64,000 bases of DNA from assembly GCF_002943525.1 (NCBI RefSeq), contig NZ_CP025394.1, forward strand, positions 5,456,001 to 5,520,000, written 5' to 3'. The notes below the pieces were generated by a model. That model was not told where the DNA came from. It saw only the letters and a list, made by a program, of their open reading frames with translations, and searched no databases. Below are positions 7,954 to 16,376 of the stretch, piece after piece; the first letter of the stretch is position 1, and each line of letters opens with the position of its first letter. Origin of the DNA: Kitasatospora sp. MMS16-BH015. GTDB taxonomy: Bacteria > Actinomycetota > Actinomycetes > Streptomycetales > Streptomycetaceae. The position numbers and the translations under genes are program-made.

Positions 7954-9693
7954 TCAGTAGGGGGTGTCGAAGCAGGTCGTGGGAGTCGTCCAGGCGGAGG
8001 TGCCGTACTGGTTGGCCGCGCGCAGGGCGATGCAGACGTGGTCGCCGGAGTACGGGCCCTGGACGTCGTAGCTGGTGCCCGAGGTGGAGAGGACCTTCTT
8101 CACCCCGCTGGTCTGGTTGTCGTACTGGATCTCGTAGCGGGTCGCGTCCGACTGCGCGTTCCAGGTCATGGTGAACGGCATGTCGCAGGCGCCGAAGCAG
8201 CCGTGGTCGAAGGTCGCCTTGTAGGCCGCCGGGACGGCAGGCGCGGAGCCCTTGGGCTGCACGGGCGTCTGGACGGGCTGGGGCGTCGGAGTCGGGGAGG
8301 GCTTCGGCGCGGGAGCGGCCGGGGGCGCGGACTGCTGCGTGCCGGTGGAGCCCCCGCCGGAGCCGCCGCCGGCGCCGTTGCCGGAGCCGCTGCCGGAGCT
8401 TCCGTTCGAACTTCCGCCGGAGGTGGTGCCGTTGTTCGTGCCGCCGCCGGTGGTCGTGGTGCCGAGCACGCCGCCGGCGGCGCCGTAGCCGGCGCCTGGC
8501 GGCGGCGCGGTGACGGTGGTGACGGTGGTGGCGGGCGGGGTCGAGGGCGCAGCCGAGCCCGGCGGCGGCGTGGCGGGGGCACCGGTCGTGGGGGAGGAGG
8601 AGGCCGAGGGGCGGGCCGAGGTGGTGGAGGGCGGTGCGGTGCTGACGGCGGTGCCCCTCGGGAAGCCGTCGGCCAGTGAGGGCGGGGTGCCGGTGCCCGG
8701 GACGAGGAGCAGGGTGGCGGCGGTGCCGGCGGTGACCACGGCGGCCAGGACGAGCAGGGCCGGGCGGCGGCGGGGCCGTCCGGGGCCGAGGGTGTTCGCC
8801 TCGGTGGGGGTGGGCAGGGCGGAGAGGGCCGGGATCCCGGTGTCGCCCGCGTGCCGGATCAGCACGGCCAGGCCGGTCTGGTCCAGGGTCTCCTCGCCCA
8901 GGGTCAGCGCGGCCACCAGGTCGGCGGGGGTGGGGCGTTCGGCCGGGTCCTTGGTCAGGCAGCGGCGGACCAGGCCGACCAGGTCGGCCGGGACGCGGTC
9001 GAGCTCGGGCTCCTCGTGCACGATGCGGAAGCCGAAGCCGAAGGAGTCGGTCTGGCCGAACGGGTGCTCCCCGGTGGCCGCGAAGGCCAGCACCAGCCCG
9101 AGGGCGAACACGTCGGCGGCGGGCCCGACCCGGCCGCGGACCTGCAACTGCTCGGGGGCCATGAACTGCGGGGTGCCGAGCACCACGCCGGTCTGGGTCA
9201 GGGTGGTGACGGCCGCGCTCCGGGCGATGCCGAAGTCGATCAGCCGGGGCCCGTCGGGCCCGAGCAGGATGTTGCCGGGCTTGACGTCCCGGTGCACCAG
9301 CTCGGCCGCGTGGATCGCGGCCAGCGCCTCCGCCAGCCGGACGCCGAGCGCCCGCACCGACACGGTGTCCAGCGGGCCGTGCTCGGCGACCACCGCGTTC
9401 AGGGTCGGCCCCGGCACGTACTCGGTGGCCAGCCAGGGCTGGGCGCAGTCCACGTCGAAGTCGAGGGTGGCGGCGAAGTACGGCCCGGACATGGCCCGGG
9501 CCGCGGTCACCTCGCGGCGGAACCGGGCGATGAAGTCGGCGTTCTGGGCCAGCTCCTCGTTGACCACCTTGACGGCCACCAGGGCGTCCGCGCGCCGCCC
9601 GAGGTAGACCCGGCCCATGCCGCCGGCGCCGAGCACCCCGAGCAGCTCGTACGGGCCGACCAGCCGGGGATCCCCGTCCTGGAGGGCCTTCAC
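7954..9693 (-). CDS. Membrane-anchored Ser/Thr protein kinase with extracellular FN3-like domain
   Basis: 579 residues. The Hanks kinase domain (about 10-270) has LGAGGMGRVYLG, VAVKVV (ATP-binding lysine), LVHRDVKPGNILL (HRD), LIDFGIAR (DFG) and GTPQFMAPEQ, so it should be active. A transmembrane helix (about 310-330) follows an Arg-rich stop-transfer stretch. Outside the membrane comes a Pro/Ser/Thr then Gly/Ser/Asn-rich linker (about 335-475) and a C-terminal module (about 485-579) with paired cysteines and the FN3-like pattern MTWNAQSDATRYEIQYDNQ. There are no PASTA repeats, so the signal is probably not peptidoglycan. It precedes the monooxygenase gene in the same direction. Confidence 0.9.
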   Translation of the reverse strand: MKALQDGDPRLVGPYELLGVLGAGGMGRVYLGRRADALVAVKVVNEELAQNADFIARFRREVTAARAMSGPYFAATLDFDVDCAQPWLATEYVPGPTLNAVVAEHGPLDTVSVRALGVRLAEALAAIHAAELVHRDVKPGNILLGPDGPRLIDFGIARSAAVTTLTQTGVVLGTPQFMAPEQLQVRGRVGPAADVFALGLVLAFAATGEHPFGQTDSFGFGFRIVHEEPELDRVPADLVGLVRRCLTKDPAERPTPADLVAALTLGEETLDQTGLAVLIRHAGDTGIPALSALPTPTEANTLGPGRPRRRPALLVLAAVVTAGTAATLLLVPGTGTPPSLADGFPRGTAVSTAPPSTTSARPSASSSPTTGAPATPPPGSAAPSTPPATTVTTVTAPPPGAGYGAAGGVLGTTTTGGGTNNGTTSGGSSNGSSGSGSGNGAGGGSGGGSTGTQQSAPPAAPAPKPSPTPTPQPVQTPVQPKGSAPAVPAAYKATFDHGCFGACDMPFTMTWNAQSDATRYEIQYDNQTSGVKKVLSTSGTSYDVQGPYSGDHVCIALRAANQYGTSAWTTPTTCFDTPY

Positions 9694-9853
9694 CGGCCCG
9701 CTCCGCGGAGGGGTGCCGGGTGGTCGGGCAGCAGAGGCAGCATGGTTCTCTCACGTTCGGCGGGAGGGTGCGTGGGGTCGTCACCGCGAGGATGACGGCC
9801 CGGCCGCCGAAAGCTCCAGGTCACGGCACCGGCCATTGATGGCCGGTCGTCGC

Positions 9854-10432
9854 TCAGCCGGTCGGGCGCCCCCGTCGTGACCGTCGGCGGCCCCACGGCT
9901 TGGCGACGGAGATCACCACCTCGGCGAGGTAGACCGACAGGGCCACGGCCGGGATGATCACCAACTCGTAGCGGGTGGACCCGAGGTGCAGCTCGGCGAT
10001 GCCGCCGGTGGGGTGCCGTTCCACGAGACGTGCCGCCTCGTGCAACCGGGCGGTCAGCGCGAAGGCCGAGGCGGCCGTGGCGGCCAGGGTGAGCCAGAAC
10101 TTGACGGTCACCCAGTGGTACCGGAACAGGCCCCAGGGCGTGCCGAGCGAGAGCACCAGCCCGGTCAGCAGCGAGGCCAGGCTCAGCGGCAGCACCAGCG
10201 CGTCCCCGAGCAGCGGCAGCACCCGGTAGGCGCTGCGCAGCGTCTCCGCCCGGTCCGTCAGCAGCCCCGCCAGGCCCAGCGTGAGCAGGCAGAGCATCAG
10301 GCCGAGCCAGCCGACCGAGCTGACCACGTGCGCGATCACCGCGCCCTTCCGGGCCCGGGGCGAGAGCCGGAACCCGGCGGGCGGCCGGGAGTCGAGCCGG
10401 CGCGGAACGGAGCGTGAAGCCGCAGTGGTCAT
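9854..10432 (-). CDS. DUF2269-like integral membrane protein
   Basis: 192 residues with four predicted helices (about 30-52, 68-92, 102-125, 150-172) and a basic C-terminal tail KPWGRRRSRRGRP. The pattern of an early HVVSSVGWLGLMLCLL helix and a later GTRYELVIIPAVALSVYLAEVVIS-like helix is familiar from small streptomycete membrane proteins annotated DUF2269. The ATG at 10432 is chosen because the upstream open frame is low-complexity Arg/Gly. It is divergent from the two-component pair. Role unknown. Confidence 0.75.
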   Translation of the reverse strand: MTTAASRSVPRRLDSRPPAGFRLSPRARKGAVIAHVVSSVGWLGLMLCLLTLGLAGLLTDRAETLRSAYRVLPLLGDALVLPLSLASLLTGLVLSLGTPWGLFRYHWVTVKFWLTLAATAASAFALTARLHEAARLVERHPTGGIAELHLGSTRYELVIIPAVALSVYLAEVVISVAKPWGRRRSRRGRPTG

Positions 10433-10701
10433 GGCGGGCCCTCCTGAGTGGTGGCGGCGGTGGAGACGGAGGTGGGGGTGTCGGCGTTCGGCCCCGTGCC
10501 TCCGCCGGCCTGGCAGCGGAGGCACCCGAGGATCGTCGCCCTGACCCGCCTTCGCCGTCGTCCCCCGCCCGGCGGCCGTCCGGCTACTCCCGGGGGAGTA
10601 GCGCCGAGCCGCCGGCGTACGACCGGGGGCGGCCCGGACCGGTGCCGAAGCCGCACCTGTGGCCGATGCCGGGCCGGGGCGAGTCGAACTAGCCTTCCGG
10701 C

Positions 10702-11919
10702 ATGAGCGATTCACGCCTGCTGCTGGAGGAGCCGTCGAGGCCTGCGCGCCCGCCGGTGGTCTCCTCGCTAGCCGTTGCCGCCCTCCAGGTGGTGGGCACG
10801 GTCGGCGCGGCGCACCAGCAGCCCGACCGCAGTCGACTCGACGCCCTCGCCTACGTCTTGCTGCTGCTCGGCCCCGCGCTGCTGCCGCTCCGTCACCTGC
10901 ACCCGGTGGCGGTGCTGGCCGGCACGGCTGCGGTCACCCTCGGCTACCTGGGCGCGGGTTACCCGTACGGACCGGTCTTCGCCGGCCTCGGGGTGGCGTT
11001 CTACGCCGCCGTCCAGGCCGGGCGACGGCGGGCGGCCTGGGCCTTCGTCGGCGGCTGCTACCTCGTCCAGTTGACGACCGGCTACCTGCTGCCCGGGGTC
11101 GGCCGGCCGGCGGGCGGCTGGCAGGAGGTGGGGCTGGCGGCGGTGCTGCTGCTGATCGCGAGCGGTGCGGAGCTGGCCCGGACGCGCCGGGAGCAGTCGG
11201 CGGCGACCGAGGCCGCCGAGGCGGCGGCGCGGCGGCGCCGGGCCGACGAGGAACGGCTGCGGATGGCGCGGGAGTTGCACGACATCCTGGCGCACAGCAT
11301 CTCGCTGGTGCACATCCAGGCGGGGGTGGCGCTCGAGCTCCTCGACACCCACCCGGAGCACGTCAGGAGCGCCCTGACCACCATCAAGTCCACCAGCAAG
11401 GAGGCCCTCGGCGAGGTCCGGCAGGTGCTCGACGTGCTGCGCCGGCCGGGCGGCGCAGCACCCCGCACCCCGGCCCCCGGCCTGGACCGGCTGGACGAAC
11501 TGGTCGACCAGGCGGGCCGGGCCGGGCTGGCCGTCACCGTCCGCACCGAGGGCGAGCCCGCAGCGGCCCCGGCGGCCGTCCAGCGGGCCGCGTTCCGGAT
11601 CGTCCAGGAGGCGCTGACCAACGTGATCCGCCACTCGGCCGCCCGGACGGCCACCGTGCGGCTCACCCGGACGGCCGGGGGCCTCGCCGTGGAGATAGCC
11701 GACCCGGGCCCGGCAGGTGGTGGGGGTGCGGGTACGGGCGGTGCGGGGGCGGCGGGCGGCGCGGGGGCCGGGCTGATCGGAATGCGGGAGCGGGCCGCCG
11801 CGTTCGGGGGCACCCTGGAGGCGGGGCCGCACGGCACCGGCTTCCGGGTCCGGGCCCGGCTGACGGAGAGCGACGGGGGAGTGGGGGCGGCGGATGGTCC
11901 GGGTGCTGCTGGCGGATGA
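10702..11919 (+). CDS. Sensor histidine kinase (HisKA_3/NarL type)
   Basis: 405 residues. The N terminus (about 20-155) has four to five short hydrophobic helices with little outside the membrane. A coiled linker rich in Glu/Ala/Arg (160-185) leads to the dimerisation box RMARELHDILAHSISLVH with phospho-acceptor His193. The HATPase part has IVQEALTNVIRHSA (N box, about 300) and GLIGMRERAAAFGG (G box), separated by an unusually Gly/Ala-rich loop. The last 26 bases overlap the response-regulator gene, showing translational coupling. An in-membrane sensor of this kind often detects envelope stress; the stimulus here is unknown. Confidence 0.9.
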   Translation: MSDSRLLLEEPSRPARPPVVSSLAVAALQVVGTVGAAHQQPDRSRLDALAYVLLLLGPALLPLRHLHPVAVLAGTAAVTLGYLGAGYPYGPVFAGLGVAFYAAVQAGRRRAAWAFVGGCYLVQLTTGYLLPGVGRPAGGWQEVGLAAVLLLIASGAELARTRREQSAATEAAEAAARRRRADEERLRMARELHDILAHSISLVHIQAGVALELLDTHPEHVRSALTTIKSTSKEALGEVRQVLDVLRRPGGAAPRTPAPGLDRLDELVDQAGRAGLAVTVRTEGEPAAAPAAVQRAAFRIVQEALTNVIRHSAARTATVRLTRTAGGLAVEIADPGPAGGGGAGTGGAGAAGGAGAGLIGMRERAAAFGGTLEAGPHGTGFRVRARLTESDGGVGAADGPGAAGG

Positions 11920-12556
11920 CCAGATGTTGGTGCGGGCGGGGTTCCGGGCGCTGCTCGACGCCCAGCCCGACATCGAGGTGGTCGGCGAGGCGGACGACGG
12001 CGAGGCGGCCTTGCGGCTGATGGTCGCGCTGCGGCCCGACGTGGTGCTGATGGACATCCGGATGCCCCGCCTCGACGGCCTGGAGGCCACCCGGCGGATC
12101 GCGGCCGACCCCGGGCTGGCGGCGGTCCGGGTGGTCGTGCTGACCACCTTCGAGCTGGACGAGTACGTCTTCGAGGCGCTTCGCTCCGGCGCGGTCGGCT
12201 TCCTGGTCAAGGACGCCGAACCGGCCGAGCTGCTCCGGGCCGTCCGGGTCGCCGCCGAGGGCGGCGCGCTGCTCTCCCCGGGCGTCACCCGGCGCCTGAT
12301 CGGCGAGTTCGCCGCCCGCTCGAAGGAGCCCCGGTCGGTCAGCCTCGACGCCCTCACCGACCGTGAACGCGAGGTGCTCGCCCTGGTCGGCCTCGGCCTC
12401 TCCAACGAGGACATCGCCCGCCGCCTGCTGGTCAGCCCCCTCACCGCCAAGACCCACGTCAGCCGCGCCATGGTCAAACTCGCCGCCCGCGACCGCGCCC
12501 AACTGGTCGTCCTCGCCTACGAATCCGGCCTGGTCCGGCCCGGCTGGCTCGGCTGA
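11894..12556 (+). CDS. NarL/LuxR-family response regulator
   Basis: 220 residues. The receiver domain (1-120) has the acidic pocket ADDQ (Asp8-Asp9), the phospho-acceptor Asp54 in VLMDIRMP, Thr83 in VLTTFE and Lys105 in FLVKDA. The LuxR HTH (about 150-210) has LTDREREVLALVGLGLSNED and SPLTAKTHVSRAMVKL. It overlaps the kinase gene by 26 bases and is its cognate partner. No target is visible beside the pair except possibly the divergent membrane protein. Confidence 0.92.
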   Translation: MVRVLLADDQMLVRAGFRALLDAQPDIEVVGEADDGEAALRLMVALRPDVVLMDIRMPRLDGLEATRRIAADPGLAAVRVVVLTTFELDEYVFEALRSGAVGFLVKDAEPAELLRAVRVAAEGGALLSPGVTRRLIGEFAARSKEPRSVSLDALTDREREVLALVGLGLSNEDIARRLLVSPLTAKTHVSRAMVKLAARDRAQLVVLAYESGLVRPGWLG

Positions 12557-12603
12557 GCCCTGATACTGCGCACCTGTCGGTGCCCGTCGCTAGGGTGGCG
12601 GGC

Positions 12604-13596
12604 GTGCCTGGGACGAACGGACGTGACGACGCCGTCGAGCTGTTGGAGCCGTACCGGCGGGAGTTGACGGCCTACTGCTACCGGATGCTCGGGTCGGCCT
12701 TCGAGGCCGAGGACGCGGTGCAGGAGACGCTGGTCCGGGCCTGGTCGAAGTACGGCGGGTTCGAGGGGCGGTCGGCGCTGCGCACCTGGCTGTACCGGAT
12801 CGCCACCAACGTCTGCCTGGACATGGCACCGGCGCCGCAGCGGCGGGCCCGGCCGATGGACCTCTCGGCGCCCTGCCCGGCCGGTGCACCGGACTTGGCG
12901 CAGCTGGAGGAGCGGGTCTGGGTCGGTCCGGTGCCGGACGAGCGGGTGCTGTTCGGGGATCCGGCCGAGGTGGCGGTGGGGCGGGAGACGGTGCGGCTGG
13001 CCTTCGTCTCGGCGCTGCAGAAGCTGCCGGCCCGGCAGCGCGCGGTGCTGATCCTGCGGGAGGTGCTGGCCTGGTCGGCGGCGGAGACGGCCGAGCTGCT
13101 TGAGACCACGGCCGCCTCGGTCAACAGCGCACTCCAGCGGGCCCGGGCCACCCTGGCCGCCGACGGCGGAGTGCCGGAGGCCGACACCTTCGAGCCACTG
13201 GACGAGACGCAGCAGGCGCTGCTGGCACGGTACGTGACCGCGTTCGAGGCCTTCGACATCGAGGCGTTGACCAGCCTGCTGCACGAGGACGCGGTGCTCA
13301 ACATGCCGCCGTACCGGATGTGGGTGCGGGGCATGGCCGAGCTGGGGGAATGGTGGCGGGGCACCGGCAGCGGCTGCCGCGGGTCCCGCCTGCTCCCGGT
13401 CGAGGCGAACGGCACCCCGGCCTTCGCCCAGTACCGCCCGGCCGAGGACGGTGACGGCTGGACCCCGTGGGGCCTCACCCTGCTGGAGATCACCGACGGC
13501 CGGATCGCGACGATGACCAACCACCTGGACGCCGAGCGGCTCTTCCCGCTCTGGGGGCTTCCGGCACGACTGCCGCTGCGGCTGCCGGTGCGCTGA
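12604..13596 (+). CDS. ECF RNA polymerase sigma factor with SnoaL-like C-terminal domain
   Basis: About 330 residues. Sigma region 2 (about 15-80) has ELTAYCYRMLGSAFEAEDAV and TWLYRIATNVCLD. Region 4 (about 135-185) has LPARQRAVLILREVLAWSAA. A SnoaL/NTF2-like fold follows (about 200-320), with YVTAFEAFDIEALTSLLHED. This is the group of long ECF factors (TIGR02960/SigX5-like) whose C-terminal domain replaces a separate anti-sigma factor, and no anti-sigma gene is visible nearby. GTG codons at 12580, 12595 and 12604 are all in frame; 12604 is preferred because AGGG lies at a good distance before it. A leaderless start with TAGGGT as -10 is also possible. Confidence 0.85.
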   Translation: MPGTNGRDDAVELLEPYRRELTAYCYRMLGSAFEAEDAVQETLVRAWSKYGGFEGRSALRTWLYRIATNVCLDMAPAPQRRARPMDLSAPCPAGAPDLAQLEERVWVGPVPDERVLFGDPAEVAVGRETVRLAFVSALQKLPARQRAVLILREVLAWSAAETAELLETTAASVNSALQRARATLAADGGVPEADTFEPLDETQQALLARYVTAFEAFDIEALTSLLHEDAVLNMPPYRMWVRGMAELGEWWRGTGSGCRGSRLLPVEANGTPAFAQYRPAEDGDGWTPWGLTLLEITDGRIATMTNHLDAERLFPLWGLPARLPLRLPVR

Positions 13597-13603
13597 GCCG
13601 TTC

Positions 13604-13639
13604 GGTGGCGGTGGCGGTGGCGGTGGCGGTGGCGGTGGC
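13604..13639. repeat. Six perfect GGTGGC hexamers
   Basis: Six uninterrupted copies of GGTGGC lie just after the sigma-factor stop codon. A simple-sequence tract of this kind can change length by slippage. It is outside any gene, between two convergent coding regions, and may only be a by-product of high GC. Confidence 0.8.
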
Positions 13640-13730
13640 CGCGGGTCGCGGGAAGCCGCCGGTCGGGTCGGCGGTACCGAGGGCTGGCTCTGGCCGCCCG
13701 GGCGCCTGCCGTCCATGGTCGCGGACCTGC

Positions 13731-14507
13731 TCAGTGCTGCGGCATCGGTACACCGGCGGCGCGGAGCCCGGCCTCAGTGAGCGCCGTCAGGCGGGCGGCT
13801 ACCGGCGCCTGGTCGTCGCGGTGGCTGTTGATCAGCCGGTACTGGGTGGAGGCCCTGGCCCAGGCCCGCAGGCTCGCCTGGTCGCCGAGCAGGGCGGGGT
13901 CGGCGAGGTACCGGTCGACCATGGCGGTCGCCAGCTCCTCGATCCTCGGGTCGTCCGGGGCCCAACCCTCGGCCTCCCGGGCCAGCTTGACCAGGCGGAC
14001 GTACTCGGGGTCGCCCAGCCCGCGTTCGAGCTGGGTCAGGAGGCCCTCGAAGGCCTCGGGCACCAGCGCCAAGGCCATGACCAGGGCCTCGCGTTGGGCG
14101 GCCACGTAGTCGGGGTCGAGGCCGAGGCCCGCCATACGCCCCAGTGCGGCGCAGGCGCGGTCCGGGAGCAGGGCCCGATCGCCGTCGGCGAGCCGCTGCA
14201 GGGTGGCTCGGCGGGCGGTCAACTCGGCTATCCGCTCGGTGAGTTGCCGCTCGGTTTCGGCGAGCGCGGCGTCGAACCGGGCGGCGTCGGCACCGAGCAT
14301 GGGCCCGATCTCGGCCAGCGGCACGCCGGCGGCGGCCAGCGTCCGCACCTGCACCAGCTGCAGCAACTCGCCTGACCCGTACCGCCGGTAGCCGGAGCCG
14401 TCCCGCTCCGGCTCGGCGACCAGGCCGAGCTTGTGGTAGTGCCGCACCGTCTTCACCGTGACGCCGACGAACGCCGCGGCCCGCCCGATCGTGACCCCGT
14501 TCCCCAT
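13731..14507 (-). CDS. MerR family transcriptional regulator
   Basis: 258 residues. The MerR HTH is at the N terminus (about 4-70), with TIGRAAAFVGVTVKTVRHYH and GYRRYGSGELLQLVQVRTLA. A helical dimerisation region (75-125, LAETERQLTERIAELTARRA) follows. The C-terminal 130 residues are a helical effector domain I cannot identify. It has no cysteine cluster for metals, so an organic ligand is more likely. Its ATG shares the A with the TGA of the upstream serine hydrolase gene (TGATG), so the two are translationally coupled. Confidence 0.87.
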   Translation of the reverse strand: MGNGVTIGRAAAFVGVTVKTVRHYHKLGLVAEPERDGSGYRRYGSGELLQLVQVRTLAAAGVPLAEIGPMLGADAARFDAALAETERQLTERIAELTARRATLQRLADGDRALLPDRACAALGRMAGLGLDPDYVAAQREALVMALALVPEAFEGLLTQLERGLGDPEYVRLVKLAREAEGWAPDDPRIEELATAMVDRYLADPALLGDQASLRAWARASTQYRLINSHRDDQAPVAARLTALTEAGLRAAGVPMPQH

Positions 14508-15601
14508 CAGGCCAGCGTGCCGCAGAACACGGCTTCGACCAAACGCTGCTGGGCGCTCGCGAAGGCCGGTGCGATCGACAGCTCGGCGTCGTCCACCCAA
14601 GTCAGCCCGGCCGTCAGGGTGGTGCGGCCGTCGGCGCTGCCGTACATCAGCGCCGCCGAGCCCATGGTGGCGCCGTTGTGGTGGAACACCGGGCCGGCCG
14701 CCGTCTGCTGCGCGAACACCCCCAGGCCGTAGCCGACGGTGGCCTCCGGGCTCCGCATCTCGGCCAGCAGTCTGGCCGGCAGCAGCCTGCCGCCCATCAG
14801 GGCCGAGAAGTAAATGTGCAGGTCACGGGTGGTCGAGATCAGGTCGCCACCGGCGCCGACCCAGGACGGGTTCTGCCGGGTGACGTCGATGGTCCGCTGC
14901 CGCCCGCCGTCCTCGTAGCGGTAGTAGCCGTGGTTGTGCGGCTCGGGGAGCTCCGCAGAGGCGCCCGGTGCCACCGTGCCGGTGAGCCCCAACGGCTCCA
15001 GCACCAGCCGCCGCAGCTCCTCGGCGAACGGGCGTCCGGTGACCCGCTCGATCACCAGCCGGGCCAGCACGTAGTTGGTGTTCGCGTAGCTCCAGCCCGC
15101 GCCCGGCGCGAACCGGACCGGCTCGGCGAGCGACAGTCGCACCAACTCCTCGGGCAGGTAGGTCCGGAACCGGTTGTCCACCCACTCCTTGCCCTGCCAG
15201 GGGACGCCGAGGACGACCGTGCCGTCCTCGTAGAGCTCTCCGGTGTGGTTGAAGATCCCGCTGGTGTGCTGCAGCAGCATCCGGACCGTGATCCGCCGGT
15301 CGATACCGAACTCCGGCAGCAGGTCGGCGACCTGGTGATCCAGCCCGAGCCTGCCCTCGTCGACCAGCAGGAGCACCACGGTGGCGACGAAGCTCTTGGT
15401 GCTGCTGCCGATCCGGAAGTGCCCGTCCGTCAGCGGTGCGGCGTCCCCCTTCAGCTCCCGCCGGCCGGCGCTACCGACCCATTCGCCACGCTCGTCGTTC
15501 ACCCGGAGCTGGACCCCGAGGAAGCCGGACGCGGCCAACTCCTCGATCGCCTCCTGCAGTTCGGTTCGATTCTGTCGCACGCCGGAAAGGTCGGTGGTCA
15601 T
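14507..15601 (-). CDS. Serine hydrolase (class C beta-lactamase/DD-peptidase fold)
   Basis: 364 residues without a signal peptide, so probably cytoplasmic. Catalytic motifs of the beta-lactamase family: IGSSTKSF (SxxK with nucleophile Ser), WSYANTNY (YxN) and VFHHNGATMG (HxG, third motif). The family includes esterases and D-amino-peptidases as well as resistance enzymes, and lack of export argues against a cell-wall role. The ATG at 15601 follows an AGGGGCACC stretch. It is the first gene of a two-gene operon with the MerR regulator, which presumably senses a substrate or product of the hydrolase. Confidence 0.87.
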   Translation of the reverse strand: MTTDLSGVRQNRTELQEAIEELAASGFLGVQLRVNDERGEWVGSAGRRELKGDAAPLTDGHFRIGSSTKSFVATVVLLLVDEGRLGLDHQVADLLPEFGIDRRITVRMLLQHTSGIFNHTGELYEDGTVVLGVPWQGKEWVDNRFRTYLPEELVRLSLAEPVRFAPGAGWSYANTNYVLARLVIERVTGRPFAEELRRLVLEPLGLTGTVAPGASAELPEPHNHGYYRYEDGGRQRTIDVTRQNPSWVGAGGDLISTTRDLHIYFSALMGGRLLPARLLAEMRSPEATVGYGLGVFAQQTAAGPVFHHNGATMGSAALMYGSADGRTTLTAGLTWVDDAELSIAPAFASAQQRLVEAVFCGTLA

Positions 15602-15948
15602 GGTGCCCCTCGATTCGGTGCCGTCTTCTGCGGCGACCTGCCGCTGCGAAGAGCCTCCACCCTGCCCCAGGGTCAACCTCCAGCGTGATCTGGCTCACGG
15701 AGCGATGAGCGCCTCGTGAGCGGACGATGTTCAGCGACGTCGGCGGCGGTTGCGCACCAAGCGGACGAGGCACGCGGCAGTACCGATGGCGGCGCCGATG
15801 ACGAGGTCCAGTACGCGAAGAAGACCGGGCCGGAGTGGAAGCCGGTGGTGTCGGGGCGGGGGCAGACGGAGCAATCGCCCCGTCGATCACCCGGTGTCTG
15901 CTCTGCACCCCCGCCAGCACTTCTTTCGACCGCCAACCCGACACCCCG
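15602..15948. other. Intergenic stretch without a recognisable gene
   Basis: Short frames on both strands have atypical composition and no recognisable domain. On the minus strand a short hydrophobic run ending in an Arg cluster (near 15745-15830) could be the remnant of a small membrane protein, but it has no clear start. Together with the neighbouring relics this looks like decaying sequence. Confidence 0.5.
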
Positions 15949-16131
15949 CTCACCTACCGCGAGACCGAGGCCGTCCGCGTTGTCGTCAGGGGCGGCACCA
16001 GCCACGAGATCGCCACTACCCTTTCCGTCTTCGCTGGCCCCGGCAAGGGCCACCTGCCCGCGATCCCGCACAACCTTGGAGCCCGCAACCGCAGCGAAAT
16101 CACCGCCTGGGCCTGGGGGTCCCGTCTCATG
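15949..16131 (+). pseudogene. Relic of a LuxR/NarL-type response-regulator HTH
   Basis: About 61 codons read LTYRETEAVRVVVRGG, SHEIATTLSV, GKGHLPAIPHNLGARNRS and AWAWGSRLM. Each block aligns by eye with the usual LTxREREVLxLVAxGxSNxEIA, VKxHLxxILxKLGxRDR and AxxxGLV of LuxR domains. Conserved residues have drifted, there is no receiver domain or start upstream and no natural end. It is therefore a C-terminal fragment left by deletion rather than a working gene. Confidence 0.6.
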
Positions 16132-16333
16132 CCCGCCCTGGGGTGGCCTCTCTGCAACTTGAGACGGGCGGTCCGGTTGGGCCGCGGACAGGTTTTCCTG
16201 ACTTCGTGTGCAGGATTGGCGGTATGCCGAGTTGGTTCGAGCTGCTAATTCCCTCTGCCACTGCGGGATCGCCGGGGAGAGGGCGGGGAGCATACCTCTG
16301 GCGATACTGCCATGGGTACTCGTTACAGTCGTA

Positions 16334-16366
16334 AGCCCCGGAGTGAATGTGATTCAATCCGGGGCT
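16334..16366. terminator. Hairpin terminator behind the DUF262 relic
   Basis: Perfect 9-bp stem AGCCCCGGA / TCCGGGGCT around a 15-base loop, 10 bases beyond the stop of the minus-strand gene. No long T run follows, as is usual in streptomycetes. Confidence 0.65.
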
Positions 16367-16376
16367 ATTTCAGCAC

